Positions 18,042 through 26,657 of a stretch of 39,072 nt of DNA are shown here, in pieces. This stretch comes from Spirochaetales bacterium (GTDB taxonomy: Bacteria; Spirochaetota; Spirochaetia; UBA9216): the NCBI GenBank assembly GCA_031273605.1, contig JAISRN010000068.1, forward strand, positions 1 through 39,072. Reading direction: 5' to 3'. The position numbers and the translations under genes are program-made. Under the pieces are notes generated by a model that worked only from the letters and a program-made list of their open reading frames with translations, had not been told where the DNA came from and made no database searches. Position 1 is the first letter of the stretch. Every line of letters begins with the position of its first letter.

Positions 18042-18062
18042 ACTAATCACTAATCACTAATC
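18042..18062. repeat. Tandem heptamer ACTAATC x3
   Basis: Three exact copies read directly, abutting the ttcA-like stop codon. Confidence 0.8.
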
Positions 18063-18804
18063 ACTTTGCCGTGAGCCCTTCATCCAGATAATCCCAGTGT
18101 CCCCCGCTGAGGGCCCGGAGAATCCGGCGTTTGGGGCCCGGCCCTTCTCCCAGGAGGGGTTTTATCCGGGCTCTCATCTCCCGCCGGCCCGAATGAAGGC
18201 CGAAGGGGCAGGTACAGACGCTGCGGAGGATGCCCTTTTCCCCGGCGCAGGCGATGATCTGGGCCTCTTCCACATAGGCCAGGGGACGAATGAGGCTTAG
18301 GGGGTATTTCCGGTAGTCCAGCCGGGCGGGCATGGTTTCCAAGGTCCCCTTTTGCAGGAGGTTCATAAAAAAAGTTTCGATAATGTCGTCCAGATGATGT
18401 CCCAGGGCCAGTTTGTTAAAACCGTGGTCCACCGCATACCTGATGAGTTCCGTCCGGCGCTGGGTGGAACACCAGTAACAGTTCATGGTTTTTCCCGGTT
18501 TGAGCCGCCCCATGACGGGGACCGGCAGATCCTGAAAGGGCAGCCCCCAGCCGGCCAGGTTTTGTTTTAGGGCCCCCTTTTGGCAGCAGGAGCAAAAGTC
18601 CGTGGAGATATGAATGGCCTCCAGGGTAAAATTTCGTTTAAGGGCCTGCTTTAGGTCCGAGAGAACCCAGGCCATGACCGTGGAATCCTTGCCGCCGGAA
18701 ACCCCGGCGAGAATCCGGTCCCCCTCGGCGATAAGGTTTCGTTCCAGGATGGCCTTGAGGGTGAGTTTGCGGACCAGAGTAAGGGCCTTTTTGCCGCCGT
18801 CCAT
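18061..18804 (-). CDS. ttcA: TtcA-family PP-loop ATPase (tRNA 2-thiocytidine biosynthesis-like)
   Basis: GVSGGKDSTVM PP-loop, CYWC, LGHHLDDIIETFFMNLL, C-terminal CTCPF. Confidence 0.8.
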   Translation of the reverse strand: MDGGKKALTLVRKLTLKAILERNLIAEGDRILAGVSGGKDSTVMAWVLSDLKQALKRNFTLEAIHISTDFCSCCQKGALKQNLAGWGLPFQDLPVPVMGRLKPGKTMNCYWCSTQRRTELIRYAVDHGFNKLALGHHLDDIIETFFMNLLQKGTLETMPARLDYRKYPLSLIRPLAYVEEAQIIACAGEKGILRSVCTCPFGLHSGRREMRARIKPLLGEGPGPKRRILRALSGGHWDYLDEGLTAK

Positions 18805-18832
18805 CCTTCCTCCTCCGGGGCTAAAACCGGAC

Positions 18833-18861
18833 CAAAAAAAACCGCCCGAAACCGGGCGGCC
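18833..18861 (-). terminator. Rho-independent terminator downstream of tRNA-Asn
   Basis: Minus strand: CCGCCCG-GTTT-CGGGCGG followed by a T run; + strand AAAAAAAACCGCCCGAAACCGGGCGG. Confidence 0.85.
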
Positions 18862-18874
18862 AAGGTTAAAAAGG

Positions 18875-18947
18875 CTCCCTCGGACAGACTCGAACTGCCG
18901 ACCTAGTGGTTAACAGCCACCCGCTCTACCGACTGAGCTACAAGGGA
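18875..18947 (-). tRNA. tRNA-Asn (GTT)
   Basis: Minus strand TCCCTTGTAGCTCAGTCGGTAGAGCGGGTGGCTGTTAACCACTAGGTCGGCAGTTCGAGTCTGTCCGAGGGAG folds as a cloverleaf; anticodon loop CTGTTAA; 7-bp acceptor; CCA not encoded. Confidence 0.95.
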
Positions 18948-19040
18948 AAGTAAGACTAAGATAGCCTTTTTTTAAAAAACTGTCAAGGGAAAATTAACAT
19001 AAAAACCCTGCCTTATTCGGATAAAATAGACAAAAACCGG

Positions 19041-20630
19041 CTATTCCCACTCGATCGTGGCCGGGGGCTTGGAAGAAACATCGTAAACCACCCGGCCTAT
19101 CCCCGGAACCGAGTTGGTGATGAGGGCCGCTATTTCCAGCAGGTCCTTCATCTCAAAGGGATACGCGTCGGCGGTCATGCCGTCCCGGCTGGTAATGGCC
19201 CTCAAGGCCAGAACATAGGAGTAGTTCCTGGCGTCCCCGGTTACCCCCACGGAGCGGACCGGCAGCAGCACCCCGAAGGCCTGCCATATCCGGTCGTAAA
19301 GCCCCCGGCGCTTTAGCTCCGCGATAAACAGGCCGTCCGCCTCCCGGAGGAGCCGGCACTTTTCGGGGGTTACCTCCCCGGGGATTCGTACCGCCAGGCC
19401 AGGCCCCGGAAAGGGATGCCGGCCGACCAGCTTTGCGTCCAAGCCAAGGCGGGCGCCCAGGCGGCGGACCTCGTCCTTGTAAAGCCGGGAAAGGGGCTCG
19501 ATGAGGAGGCCCCCTTCCCTCTTGGCCTCCACCAGGGGGCTGCGGACATTATGGTGGCTCTTGATAACCCGGGCCTTTTGGCCCACCCCCTTTCCCGATT
19601 CAATCAGATCGGTGTAAAGGGTGCCCTGGGCCAGGAGATAGTCCCCGGCAATCCTGGCTTTGACGGCCTGTTCCTGAACCTCCATAAATAAATCGCCGAT
19701 GATTCGCCGCTTTTCCTCCGGAGAATCGACTCCCCCCAGCCCCCCCAGGAAGGTCTCTTCCGCCTCAATGAGATAGAGATTTTCCGCCCCCAGGCTTTTC
19801 AGGCTCTCCGCCACTTCCTGGGATTCATTTTGACGCATAAGCCCGGTGTCGATGTACATCAGGTGAACCCGCCGGGGGTCCAGAGTTTTTAAGAGGAGGG
19901 CGGCCACCACGGCGGAATCCACTCCCCCGGAAATGAGAACCAGCACTTCCCGGGATCCGGCTTTGGCTTTTACTTCCTCCTGAATTAGGGAGAGGTAGGA
20001 GTCCACATCCCAGCCTTTGGCCCCGCGGCAGATCTGAAAAACAAAGTTCCCCAGAAGTACATCCCCGTATCCACAGTGGCTTACCTCCGGGTGAAATTGA
20101 AAGCCGTAAAGCCGACGGCCGGGATGCCAGGCGGCGGCAATGTGATTTTCCGAACGGGCCAGGAGAACAAAGCCCGGAGCGGGGGTTTCCACGCTGTCCC
20201 CGTGGCTCATCCAGGAAAGAAAGCTCCGGGGAACCCCTTGAAAAAGGGCGGCGGGGGAATCCGGGGCCGGGGAATTGGCGGGGGACTCCAGGGCCGGAGG
20301 CAGGAGGGTTACCGGGATGCGGCCGTACTCCCGGGCGGGCAGGGCCACCACCCGGCCTCCGAAATCCCTCGTCATAAGCTGGAAGCCGTAGCAGAGCCCC
20401 AGTACCGGAAGGCCGGTTTCGTACCAAAGGGGATCGACCCCCGGAGCCCCCTCCTGGTAAACCGATGCGGGGGAGCCGGAAAAAATGATTCCCCGGACCT
20501 GGTTTAAGAGGGAGGGAGAAAAGGGAAGGTCTCCGGGAAGAATCTCCGTGTAGACTCCCATCTCCCTGATTCTCCGGCCAATAAGCTGGGTGGTTTGGCT
20601 GCCAAAGTCAAGAATTAAGATCGTGTCCAT
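19041..20630 (-). CDS. guaA: GMP synthase (glutamine-hydrolysing)
   Basis: ILDFGSQTTQLIGRRIRE, PVLGLCYGFQLM, LISGGVDSAVVAALL, GRHPFPGPGLAVRIPGEVT, SSKPPATIEWE C-terminus. Confidence 0.97.
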   Translation of the reverse strand: MDTILILDFGSQTTQLIGRRIREMGVYTEILPGDLPFSPSLLNQVRGIIFSGSPASVYQEGAPGVDPLWYETGLPVLGLCYGFQLMTRDFGGRVVALPAREYGRIPVTLLPPALESPANSPAPDSPAALFQGVPRSFLSWMSHGDSVETPAPGFVLLARSENHIAAAWHPGRRLYGFQFHPEVSHCGYGDVLLGNFVFQICRGAKGWDVDSYLSLIQEEVKAKAGSREVLVLISGGVDSAVVAALLLKTLDPRRVHLMYIDTGLMRQNESQEVAESLKSLGAENLYLIEAEETFLGGLGGVDSPEEKRRIIGDLFMEVQEQAVKARIAGDYLLAQGTLYTDLIESGKGVGQKARVIKSHHNVRSPLVEAKREGGLLIEPLSRLYKDEVRRLGARLGLDAKLVGRHPFPGPGLAVRIPGEVTPEKCRLLREADGLFIAELKRRGLYDRIWQAFGVLLPVRSVGVTGDARNYSYVLALRAITSRDGMTADAYPFEMKDLLEIAALITNSVPGIGRVVYDVSSKPPATIEWE

Positions 20631-21844
20631 AGGGGCCTTCGGATAAAGGTTTCTTTTCTCCGGTATCCCACGGAGATCACGTCCACCGGGGTTTCGCAGT
20701 AGTCTTCGATAAATTGAATGTAGCTTCGGGCCTGGGGGGGAAGCTCCTCGTAGGTGCGGCTGGAGGCCAGGCGGGTTTTCCAGCCCGGAAAGCCCTTTAA
20801 AACCGGCTCGGCCTTTTCCAGTACTTCGGTGGAGGAGGGAAAGTCCGTTAGTTCCTCTCCCCGGAAACGGTAGGCGGTACAGACCTTGATCTCGTCAAAC
20901 CCGTCGTAGACATCGATGTGGGTCAGCACCAGGGAATCGATCCCCGAAACCCGGCAGGCGTACCGGAGAGCCGTTAAGTCCAGATAGCCTGTCCGCCGGG
21001 GCCGCCCGGTGGTAACGCCGTACTCCCGGCCCAGCTCCCGAATCCGGTTTCCCAGGTCTCCGTCCCGGCCTTCGGTAAACTCGCTGGGAAAGGGGCCGTT
21101 GCCCACCCTGGTTGAGTAAGCCTTAAACACCCCCAGCACCCGGTCAATCCGGCCCGGCCCTAAGCCCCCGCCCTGGCAGGCCCCGGCGGCGGTGGAGTAT
21201 CCGGAGGAAACAAAGGGGTAGGTTCCCCAGTCGAGGTCCAAAAGCACCCCCTGGGAGCCCTCCAGGAGAATCTTTTTATTCCGAAAGTCCGCCATAAAGG
21301 CCGCCTGATTCACCCGCATCCCGTTAAGCCGCTCCCGGTAATCCTCCAAAAAACTCCGGTAGCTTTCGGGCATCCTGGCCCAGAGTTCCGAATCAAAAAG
21401 GTCCACCACCCGGATGCCGTTCCGGTGGGCCTTGTGGGCAAAGGTAACGCCGATTCCCCGGCCGGTGGTTCCGATGGGGTTAAAGCGCCGGCCCTCCAGT
21501 TCCCTGTCTTCGTCCTTATAATCCGGAAGAACCAGGTGGGCCCGGTCGGAGAGGAAAACCCGGCCCTGCCAGGCAAGCCCCTGCCGGGAAAGTTCTTCCA
21601 GTTCCGCAAAGAGGGACTGAACATCCACCACCATTCCCGCCCCCAGGAGCACTTTTTTGTCCGGGTAAACTATTCCTGAGGGAATCAGGTGAAGTTTATA
21701 TGTTTCTTCCCCCACAACAATAGTGTGCCCCGCATTGGCTCCGCCGGAAAACCGGACCACCAGATCCGAATCCTGGGCTAAAAAATCAACAATTTTGCCT
21801 TTTCCTTCATCGCCCCACTGGGCGCCGATTACGACTAAATTCAT
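20615..21844 (-). CDS. purA: Adenylosuccinate synthase
   Basis: MNLVVIGAQWGDEGKGKIVDFLAQ, GGANAGHTIVVG, EGSQGVLLDLDWGTYPFVSS; overlaps guaA start. Confidence 0.97.
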   Translation of the reverse strand: MNLVVIGAQWGDEGKGKIVDFLAQDSDLVVRFSGGANAGHTIVVGEETYKLHLIPSGIVYPDKKVLLGAGMVVDVQSLFAELEELSRQGLAWQGRVFLSDRAHLVLPDYKDEDRELEGRRFNPIGTTGRGIGVTFAHKAHRNGIRVVDLFDSELWARMPESYRSFLEDYRERLNGMRVNQAAFMADFRNKKILLEGSQGVLLDLDWGTYPFVSSGYSTAAGACQGGGLGPGRIDRVLGVFKAYSTRVGNGPFPSEFTEGRDGDLGNRIRELGREYGVTTGRPRRTGYLDLTALRYACRVSGIDSLVLTHIDVYDGFDEIKVCTAYRFRGEELTDFPSSTEVLEKAEPVLKGFPGWKTRLASSRTYEELPPQARSYIQFIEDYCETPVDVISVGYRRKETFIRRPLWTRS

Positions 21845-21908
21845 GAATCTTCCTTTGTTTGCCCGTAGGCGTTTTTTTGTTCCCCGGATCCCCTGCTGTT
21901 TCTTAGGA

Positions 21909-23348
21909 TCACTGGGGGGAGTAATTGGGGGCTTCCTGGGTAATGACCACATCGTGGGGGTGGCTTTCGATGAGCCCCGCGGAGGTAATCCGCAGGAATT
22001 TCCGGTAGCGCCTGAGCTCCTCAATGTTCCGGCAGCCGCAGTAAAACATCCCCTTCCGCAGGCCCGCGGAAAGCTGATGAAGGAAGGAGCGCACCTCCCC
22101 CTTGTAGGGCACCCGGCCTTCGATGCCTTCGGGAACCAGACCCTCCCCGGGATTCATCTGGTAACGGTCCCCTCCCCCCTCCTGAATGGCCCCTAGGGCG
22201 CCCATTCCCCGGTACTGCTTAAACATCCGGCCGTCGTAAATGATGGCCTGACCGGGGCTTTCTTCCAACCCCGCCAAAAGCCCCCCCAGCATCACCGTGC
22301 CGGCCCCGGCGGCAATGGCCTTGGTAATGTCCCCGGAGAATTTTACCCCCCCGTCGGCAATCACCGGAATATTGTACTTGTCCGCCTCCTCCGCGCACCA
22401 GAGGACGGCGCTGAACTGGGGCGCCCCGGCTCCGGACACTACCCGGGTAGTGCAGATGGAACCCGGCCCGATCCCCACCTTTACCGCGTCGCTTCCGGCG
22501 TCAATCATCCGCTTTGTGCCCTCCGGGGTGGCGACGTTCCCCCCCACCACCAGGATGTCCCAGCGTTTTTTAATGTCCCCAATGGCCTTAACCACCGGCG
22601 CCGAATCGCCGTGGGCGGTGTCGATAACCACAAAGTTAACGCCGTTCTCCAAAAGAAGGGGAATCCGCCGCTCGTAATCCTGGGGAGAAACCGCCGCCCC
22701 CACCACCAGCCGGCCGGCCTTATCCAGCACCGCCTGGGGATACTTTTCGTGTTTTTCCAGGTCTTTAAAGGTGATAAGGCCGATGATCCGGTTTTCCCCG
22801 TCCACCACGGGGATCTTTTCAATCTTGTGGCGGTTAAAGAGTTCCCTGGCCAGGCTGATGTCCACGGGTTTCTTGGCCCGGATGGGGTCCTTGGTCATCA
22901 CCTCCGAAACCTTTAAGTCGGGGTTATCGCAAAACCGGGTGTCCCGGTTGGTAATGATTCCCGAAAGTTTCCCCTGGCTGTCCACCACGGGAAGGCCGGA
23001 GATCTTATACTGAGCGGTGATGCGCTTAACATCCCGGATGGTCATGTTTTCCTCCACCGTGTGGGGTTTGTCGATGATCCAGTTCCGGGAACGCTTAACC
23101 ACCCCCACCTGCCGGGCCTGCTCGTCCGGGCTTAGGTTGCGGTGGATAACCCCGGCCCCCCCGTGGAGGGCGATAAATTTGGCCATCCGATCCTCCGTTA
23201 CCGTGTCCATCGCGGCGGAGAGGATGGGGGTGTTCAGGTAAATATCCCCGCAAAGGCGGCTGCGAATGTCGATCTCTCCGGGGAGAAGCTCGGCATAGGC
23301 GGGCATGAGGAGAACATCATCGTAGCTTAAGGTTTCTTTAATTTCCAT
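21909..23348 (-). CDS. guaB: IMP dehydrogenase
   Basis: ETLSYDDVLLMPAY, two CBS motifs, VKVGIGPGSICTTRVVSGAG, IADGGVKFSGDITKAIAAGA. Confidence 0.97.
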   Translation of the reverse strand: MEIKETLSYDDVLLMPAYAELLPGEIDIRSRLCGDIYLNTPILSAAMDTVTEDRMAKFIALHGGAGVIHRNLSPDEQARQVGVVKRSRNWIIDKPHTVEENMTIRDVKRITAQYKISGLPVVDSQGKLSGIITNRDTRFCDNPDLKVSEVMTKDPIRAKKPVDISLARELFNRHKIEKIPVVDGENRIIGLITFKDLEKHEKYPQAVLDKAGRLVVGAAVSPQDYERRIPLLLENGVNFVVIDTAHGDSAPVVKAIGDIKKRWDILVVGGNVATPEGTKRMIDAGSDAVKVGIGPGSICTTRVVSGAGAPQFSAVLWCAEEADKYNIPVIADGGVKFSGDITKAIAAGAGTVMLGGLLAGLEESPGQAIIYDGRMFKQYRGMGALGAIQEGGGDRYQMNPGEGLVPEGIEGRVPYKGEVRSFLHQLSAGLRKGMFYCGCRNIEELRRYRKFLRITSAGLIESHPHDVVITQEAPNYSPQ

Positions 23349-24760
23349 TACCGCTCCTTTAATTTTGCGATCAGCCTCCGGTATTCCCTGGCTAAACGCC
23401 GGGCCTTTTTTACCGAAAGGCCGGTGTAGTGTTCCGGCCGGGAAAAGAAAACCCCGGCGCTGCCGCCGCAGGTTTTGTGCAGTTGTTCATCAACCAGATC
23501 AAAAACTTTTTGATCCTTGGTGAGTTCCTCCGCCAGGCTTGTCCGGTTATGCTCGCATTTTAGGGTAAGCCGGCGGATAATTTCGTGGGCATGACTTTCC
23601 CCCCTGGCGGAAAGCAGGATGTAGGCCGCCTCGGAGAGCACCAGATCGCCGGTTTGTTTAAGGTTGTTCCGGAGGGCCTGGTCTTCCACCGAAAGGCCCT
23701 TTAGGATATCCTTCATCCTGGCCGCCGCGGCGGCAAAACCCGCCAGGTAATCCGCCACAAACCGGGCGGAGGCGGAGTTGGAAAGGTCCCGCTGGTGTTC
23801 CGATATTTGGTCCATATAGAAAGTCATTATCCGGGGAGAAAAGGCCTTCCATAAACTTTTAACGTGCTCCGAATTCCAGGGGTTGCGCTTTTGGGGCATG
23901 GTGGAAGAACCCACCTGATCCGCAGAAAAGAATTCCCGGACCTCCCCAATTTCGGTACGCTGAAGGTGCCTGAGATCGTCCGCCAAATTGGCAAGGATTC
24001 CAAAGGCGATGTTTATCTCCAGGAGGAGCCTTAACAGGTACTCCGGTTCCACAATCTGGGTGCTGTGGGGCGCCGGGGTTAAGCCCACCTTGGCCAGACA
24101 GGCTTTTTCCAGGCCCTCGGGATCGGAAACGATGAGGCTTAGGGCGTTGTAGGCCCCCACCGCCCCGGAGAGCTTTCCCCTAAGGTCCCGGCTTAAGGTG
24201 TCGATCCTTTTGACGGATTCCCCCAGGCGGACGAGAAACTCCCCCAGGGCGTAACCTAAGGTAAGGGGAACCGCGTGCTGGCCGTGGGTCCGGCCCACCT
24301 GGGGGACGGCGGCGTGCTTTTCCACCAGACCGGCCAGGCTCTCCTCTATTTCCAAAAGCAGGGGAAGGAGAACCTCCCGGCAGACATCCCGGTAGCGCAT
24401 GGCCGAGGCGGTGTCCAGAATATCCGCGGAGGTGGCCCCAAGGTGAACCAGCCGCCCCAGTTCCGGAGGAATTTTTTTCTTGATAACATTAACTAAGGCC
24501 CGGATGTTGTGCCGGGTTTTTTCCTCTTCCCGGTACACCTCTTTGGGGTCCAGGGAACCTTCCAAACCCTCCGCCCCGGCGGGGTCCAGTCCCAAGAGTT
24601 CCATGTGGGTACGGAGGAGGGCCCCCTCCACCGCGGCGCAGTACCGGAGGGAGGCCTCTTCGCTGAGGTAGGCCGCCAGGCGATCAAAAAGCTCCCGGTT
24701 GGCCAGGTAGTACCGGTGATCCAGGGGAGACAGATTAGAAAAAATATTTTTCTGTTCCAT
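23348..24760 (-). CDS. purB: Adenylosuccinate lyase
   Basis: HLGATSADILDTA, GRTHGQHAVPLTLGY, GSSTMPQKRNPWNSE. Confidence 0.95.
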   Translation of the reverse strand: MEQKNIFSNLSPLDHRYYLANRELFDRLAAYLSEEASLRYCAAVEGALLRTHMELLGLDPAGAEGLEGSLDPKEVYREEEKTRHNIRALVNVIKKKIPPELGRLVHLGATSADILDTASAMRYRDVCREVLLPLLLEIEESLAGLVEKHAAVPQVGRTHGQHAVPLTLGYALGEFLVRLGESVKRIDTLSRDLRGKLSGAVGAYNALSLIVSDPEGLEKACLAKVGLTPAPHSTQIVEPEYLLRLLLEINIAFGILANLADDLRHLQRTEIGEVREFFSADQVGSSTMPQKRNPWNSEHVKSLWKAFSPRIMTFYMDQISEHQRDLSNSASARFVADYLAGFAAAAARMKDILKGLSVEDQALRNNLKQTGDLVLSEAAYILLSARGESHAHEIIRRLTLKCEHNRTSLAEELTKDQKVFDLVDEQLHKTCGGSAGVFFSRPEHYTGLSVKKARRLAREYRRLIAKLKER

Positions 24761-24788
24761 GCCTTATTATAGTGAAACCCCAAAAAAC

Positions 24789-25586
24789 TTAAAAGGGGGG
24801 GGTTTCCAAGCTCAGGATGGCCTCCTGTTCCCCGGCGGGCAGGGTGAGGACCTCGGTACGGCGGCTAAAAACCGCCAGGGTATGCTCAAACTGGGCGCAG
24901 AGGCTGCCATCTTCACTCACCATGGACCAGCCGTCCCCTAAGACCTTGGACCGGGGCGCTCCCAGGGTGAGGATGGGCTCCACCGTAAAAACCATCCCCG
25001 GAACAATGGGCCGTCCGGTGTCCGGCTCGCCTAGGGGAAGGACCAGGGGTTCCTCATGGATGGCCTGGCCTATGCCGTGGCCGGCAAAATTCTCAAAAAC
25101 CCCGCAGCCGTAGCGGGCCGCGATCCGCCCAATGGCCCAGCCCACATCTCCCAGGCGGTTTCCCGCCCGGGCGGCGGCAATCCCCGCCAGGGTCGCCTGC
25201 CAAGCCGCCTTAACGAGCCGCCGGGCGTCGCTGTCCCCCCTTCCCAGCCGGTAAGTCCACGCGGCATCCCCGCACCAGCCGTCCAACTCGGTACTAATGT
25301 CTACCGTAATCAGGTCCCCCTCCTGCAAAACATAGGAGGAAGGCAGGCCGTGACAGGCCACCTGATTTACCGAAGTACACACCGAAGCGGGAAAACCCTG
25401 GTAGCCCTTAAGGGCCCGCCCTCCCCTGCTGTGGATGGCCTTTTCGCAGAACCGGTTAATATCCAGGGTACGGATTCCCGGACGGAGAAGGGGTTCCAGG
25501 GCCCGGAGGGTGGTTTCCGCCAGCCGGCAGGCCCGCCGGATGTAACTCACTTCCAGAGAGGTTTTGAGGGGAATGGGTTTTTCCAA
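24789..25586 (-). CDS. map: Type I methionine aminopeptidase
   Basis: VCTSVNQVACHGLP, ITVDISTELDGWCGDAAWTY, GHGIGQAIHEEPLV, VFTVEPIL. Confidence 0.95.
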   Translation of the reverse strand: MEKPIPLKTSLEVSYIRRACRLAETTLRALEPLLRPGIRTLDINRFCEKAIHSRGGRALKGYQGFPASVCTSVNQVACHGLPSSYVLQEGDLITVDISTELDGWCGDAAWTYRLGRGDSDARRLVKAAWQATLAGIAAARAGNRLGDVGWAIGRIAARYGCGVFENFAGHGIGQAIHEEPLVLPLGEPDTGRPIVPGMVFTVEPILTLGAPRSKVLGDGWSMVSEDGSLCAQFEHTLAVFSRRTEVLTLPAGEQEAILSLETPPF

Positions 25587-25589
25587 AAT

Positions 25590-25958
25590 CTAGCTCCCCG
25601 CCGCCAGATCGGGACGCAGGGCTTCCGCCCCTCCCCGGTAAAGGGGCCGGGGAGTCCGGAAAAACAGGCTTTCAAAAAGGATCAGCACCCGGATAACCCG
25701 CTCCAGGCTGCCCCGGTAGTCCGGCTCCTGGGAGCAGAACAGGGGAATCCCGCCGTAGTCCCCCCGCCGGCGCAGGGCGGCCGCGGGGTTGAGGCTTACC
25801 AGGTCCCGGGTAACGGAAAACTGAAGGTTAATAACCCGGCGGAGCTTGATGCGATTCACCTGAAGGAGTTCCTCCACCAGGCCGCCCAGCCCCTGACAGA
25901 TCAGATCCGGCTCGTCCTTAGCCACCTGCACCGCCCCCCGGACGGAAAGTACCCTCAT
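25590..25958 (-). CDS. aroH: Chorismate mutase, AroH type
   Basis: RVLSVRGAVQVAKDEPD...FSVTRDLVSLNPAAALRRRGDYGGIPLFCSQEPDYRGSLERVIRVLI...YRGGAEALRPDL matches the B. subtilis AroH pattern. Confidence 0.88.
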   Translation of the reverse strand: MRVLSVRGAVQVAKDEPDLICQGLGGLVEELLQVNRIKLRRVINLQFSVTRDLVSLNPAAALRRRGDYGGIPLFCSQEPDYRGSLERVIRVLILFESLFFRTPRPLYRGGAEALRPDLAAGS

Positions 25959-25982
25959 TTTCTCCTCCTTAAAGCCGGGGCT

Positions 25983-26423
25983 TCAACCCGTTCCGGCAAT
26001 TGCCCCCAGGCTTCGACTGACAAAAAGCAAGGCATACCCAACCAGGGCCGCCCCCAGGGAAAGGATCGCAAAAAAGGAAAAACCCCCGCCGGGAGAGCCC
26101 GGAGGGCGGCCCTTTCCAAAGAGGACCCTCTCGACAATTTTTTGCACAAAAAAGAGCCCCCCCAGGAGGAGGTAGAGAAACAGGAACCGTTCCAGCCAAA
26201 CCTGAAGCCCCAGGATGGTTTCATCCTGAAGTTCCTGGGAGGTTACGGTAGCGTAAAAAAAAACAAGAATGAGATTCAGAAAAAAAAGAAAGAGCATCCC
26301 CCGTTTCAGCCAGCGGGAAAGGCAAATTTTCAGGGGCGCCGGCAGGCCGGAATCCCCCGGGCCGGCCCCGTCCTCCGGGGTTTCCATGATTTTCAGTATA
26401 GCGGCTTTAACCGGCCTTCTCAA
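25983..26423 (-). CDS. Small integral membrane protein, unknown function
   Basis: About three hydrophobic segments (GMLFLFFLNLILVFFYATV, FLFLYLLLGGLFFVQKIV, FAILSLGAALVGYALLFV). Confidence 0.6.
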   Translation of the reverse strand: MRRPVKAAILKIMETPEDGAGPGDSGLPAPLKICLSRWLKRGMLFLFFLNLILVFFYATVTSQELQDETILGLQVWLERFLFLYLLLGGLFFVQKIVERVLFGKGRPPGSPGGGFSFFAILSLGAALVGYALLFVSRSLGAIAGTG

Positions 26424-26440
26424 GGGATCAACCGGCAGGG

Positions 26441-26634
26441 ATTAACCACGGACGGCACGGACCAAGACACACGGACTAAGAAATTTCTCACGGAGGCACG
26501 GAGGACTCGGAGTTGTATTCCCCCGTGAACTCCGCGTGCTCCGTGAGAGAAAAAAGGCGGCTGCCCCCACAGACAACACCCCCGCCCCAGACCTCCCCAC
26601 AGCCGGACCCGGATTAACCCCGGACGACACGGGG
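26441..26634. repeat. Dispersed repeat, family 2 cluster E (ATTAACCACGGACGGCACGGAC; hairpin 26486-26548; GGATTAACCCCGGACGACACGG)
   Basis: Repeated CACGGA/GGATTAACC motifs; TCTCACGGAG (26486-26495) and CTCCGTGAGA (26539-26548) are perfect 10-bp inverted arms. Confidence 0.75.
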
Positions 26635-26657
26635 CAGGTATTACGCTGTCCGACCCG

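Noticed and set aside
17057-18062. Possible CRISPR array from the repeated CACGGA-type and ACTAATC motifs
   Set aside because: No regular repeat-spacer spacing and no cas genes; these are dispersed or short tandem repeats.
21845-22024. N-terminal extension of the purA ORF (60 aa before MNLVVIGAQWGDEGKG)
   Set aside because: The extension overlaps the guaB 3' end and lacks conservation; canonical PurA starts at 21844.
25056-26528. 490-aa plus-strand ORF
   Set aside because: Antisense to map, aroH and the membrane-protein gene; Pro/Gly/Lys-rich without motifs, a typical shadow ORF of GC-rich genes.
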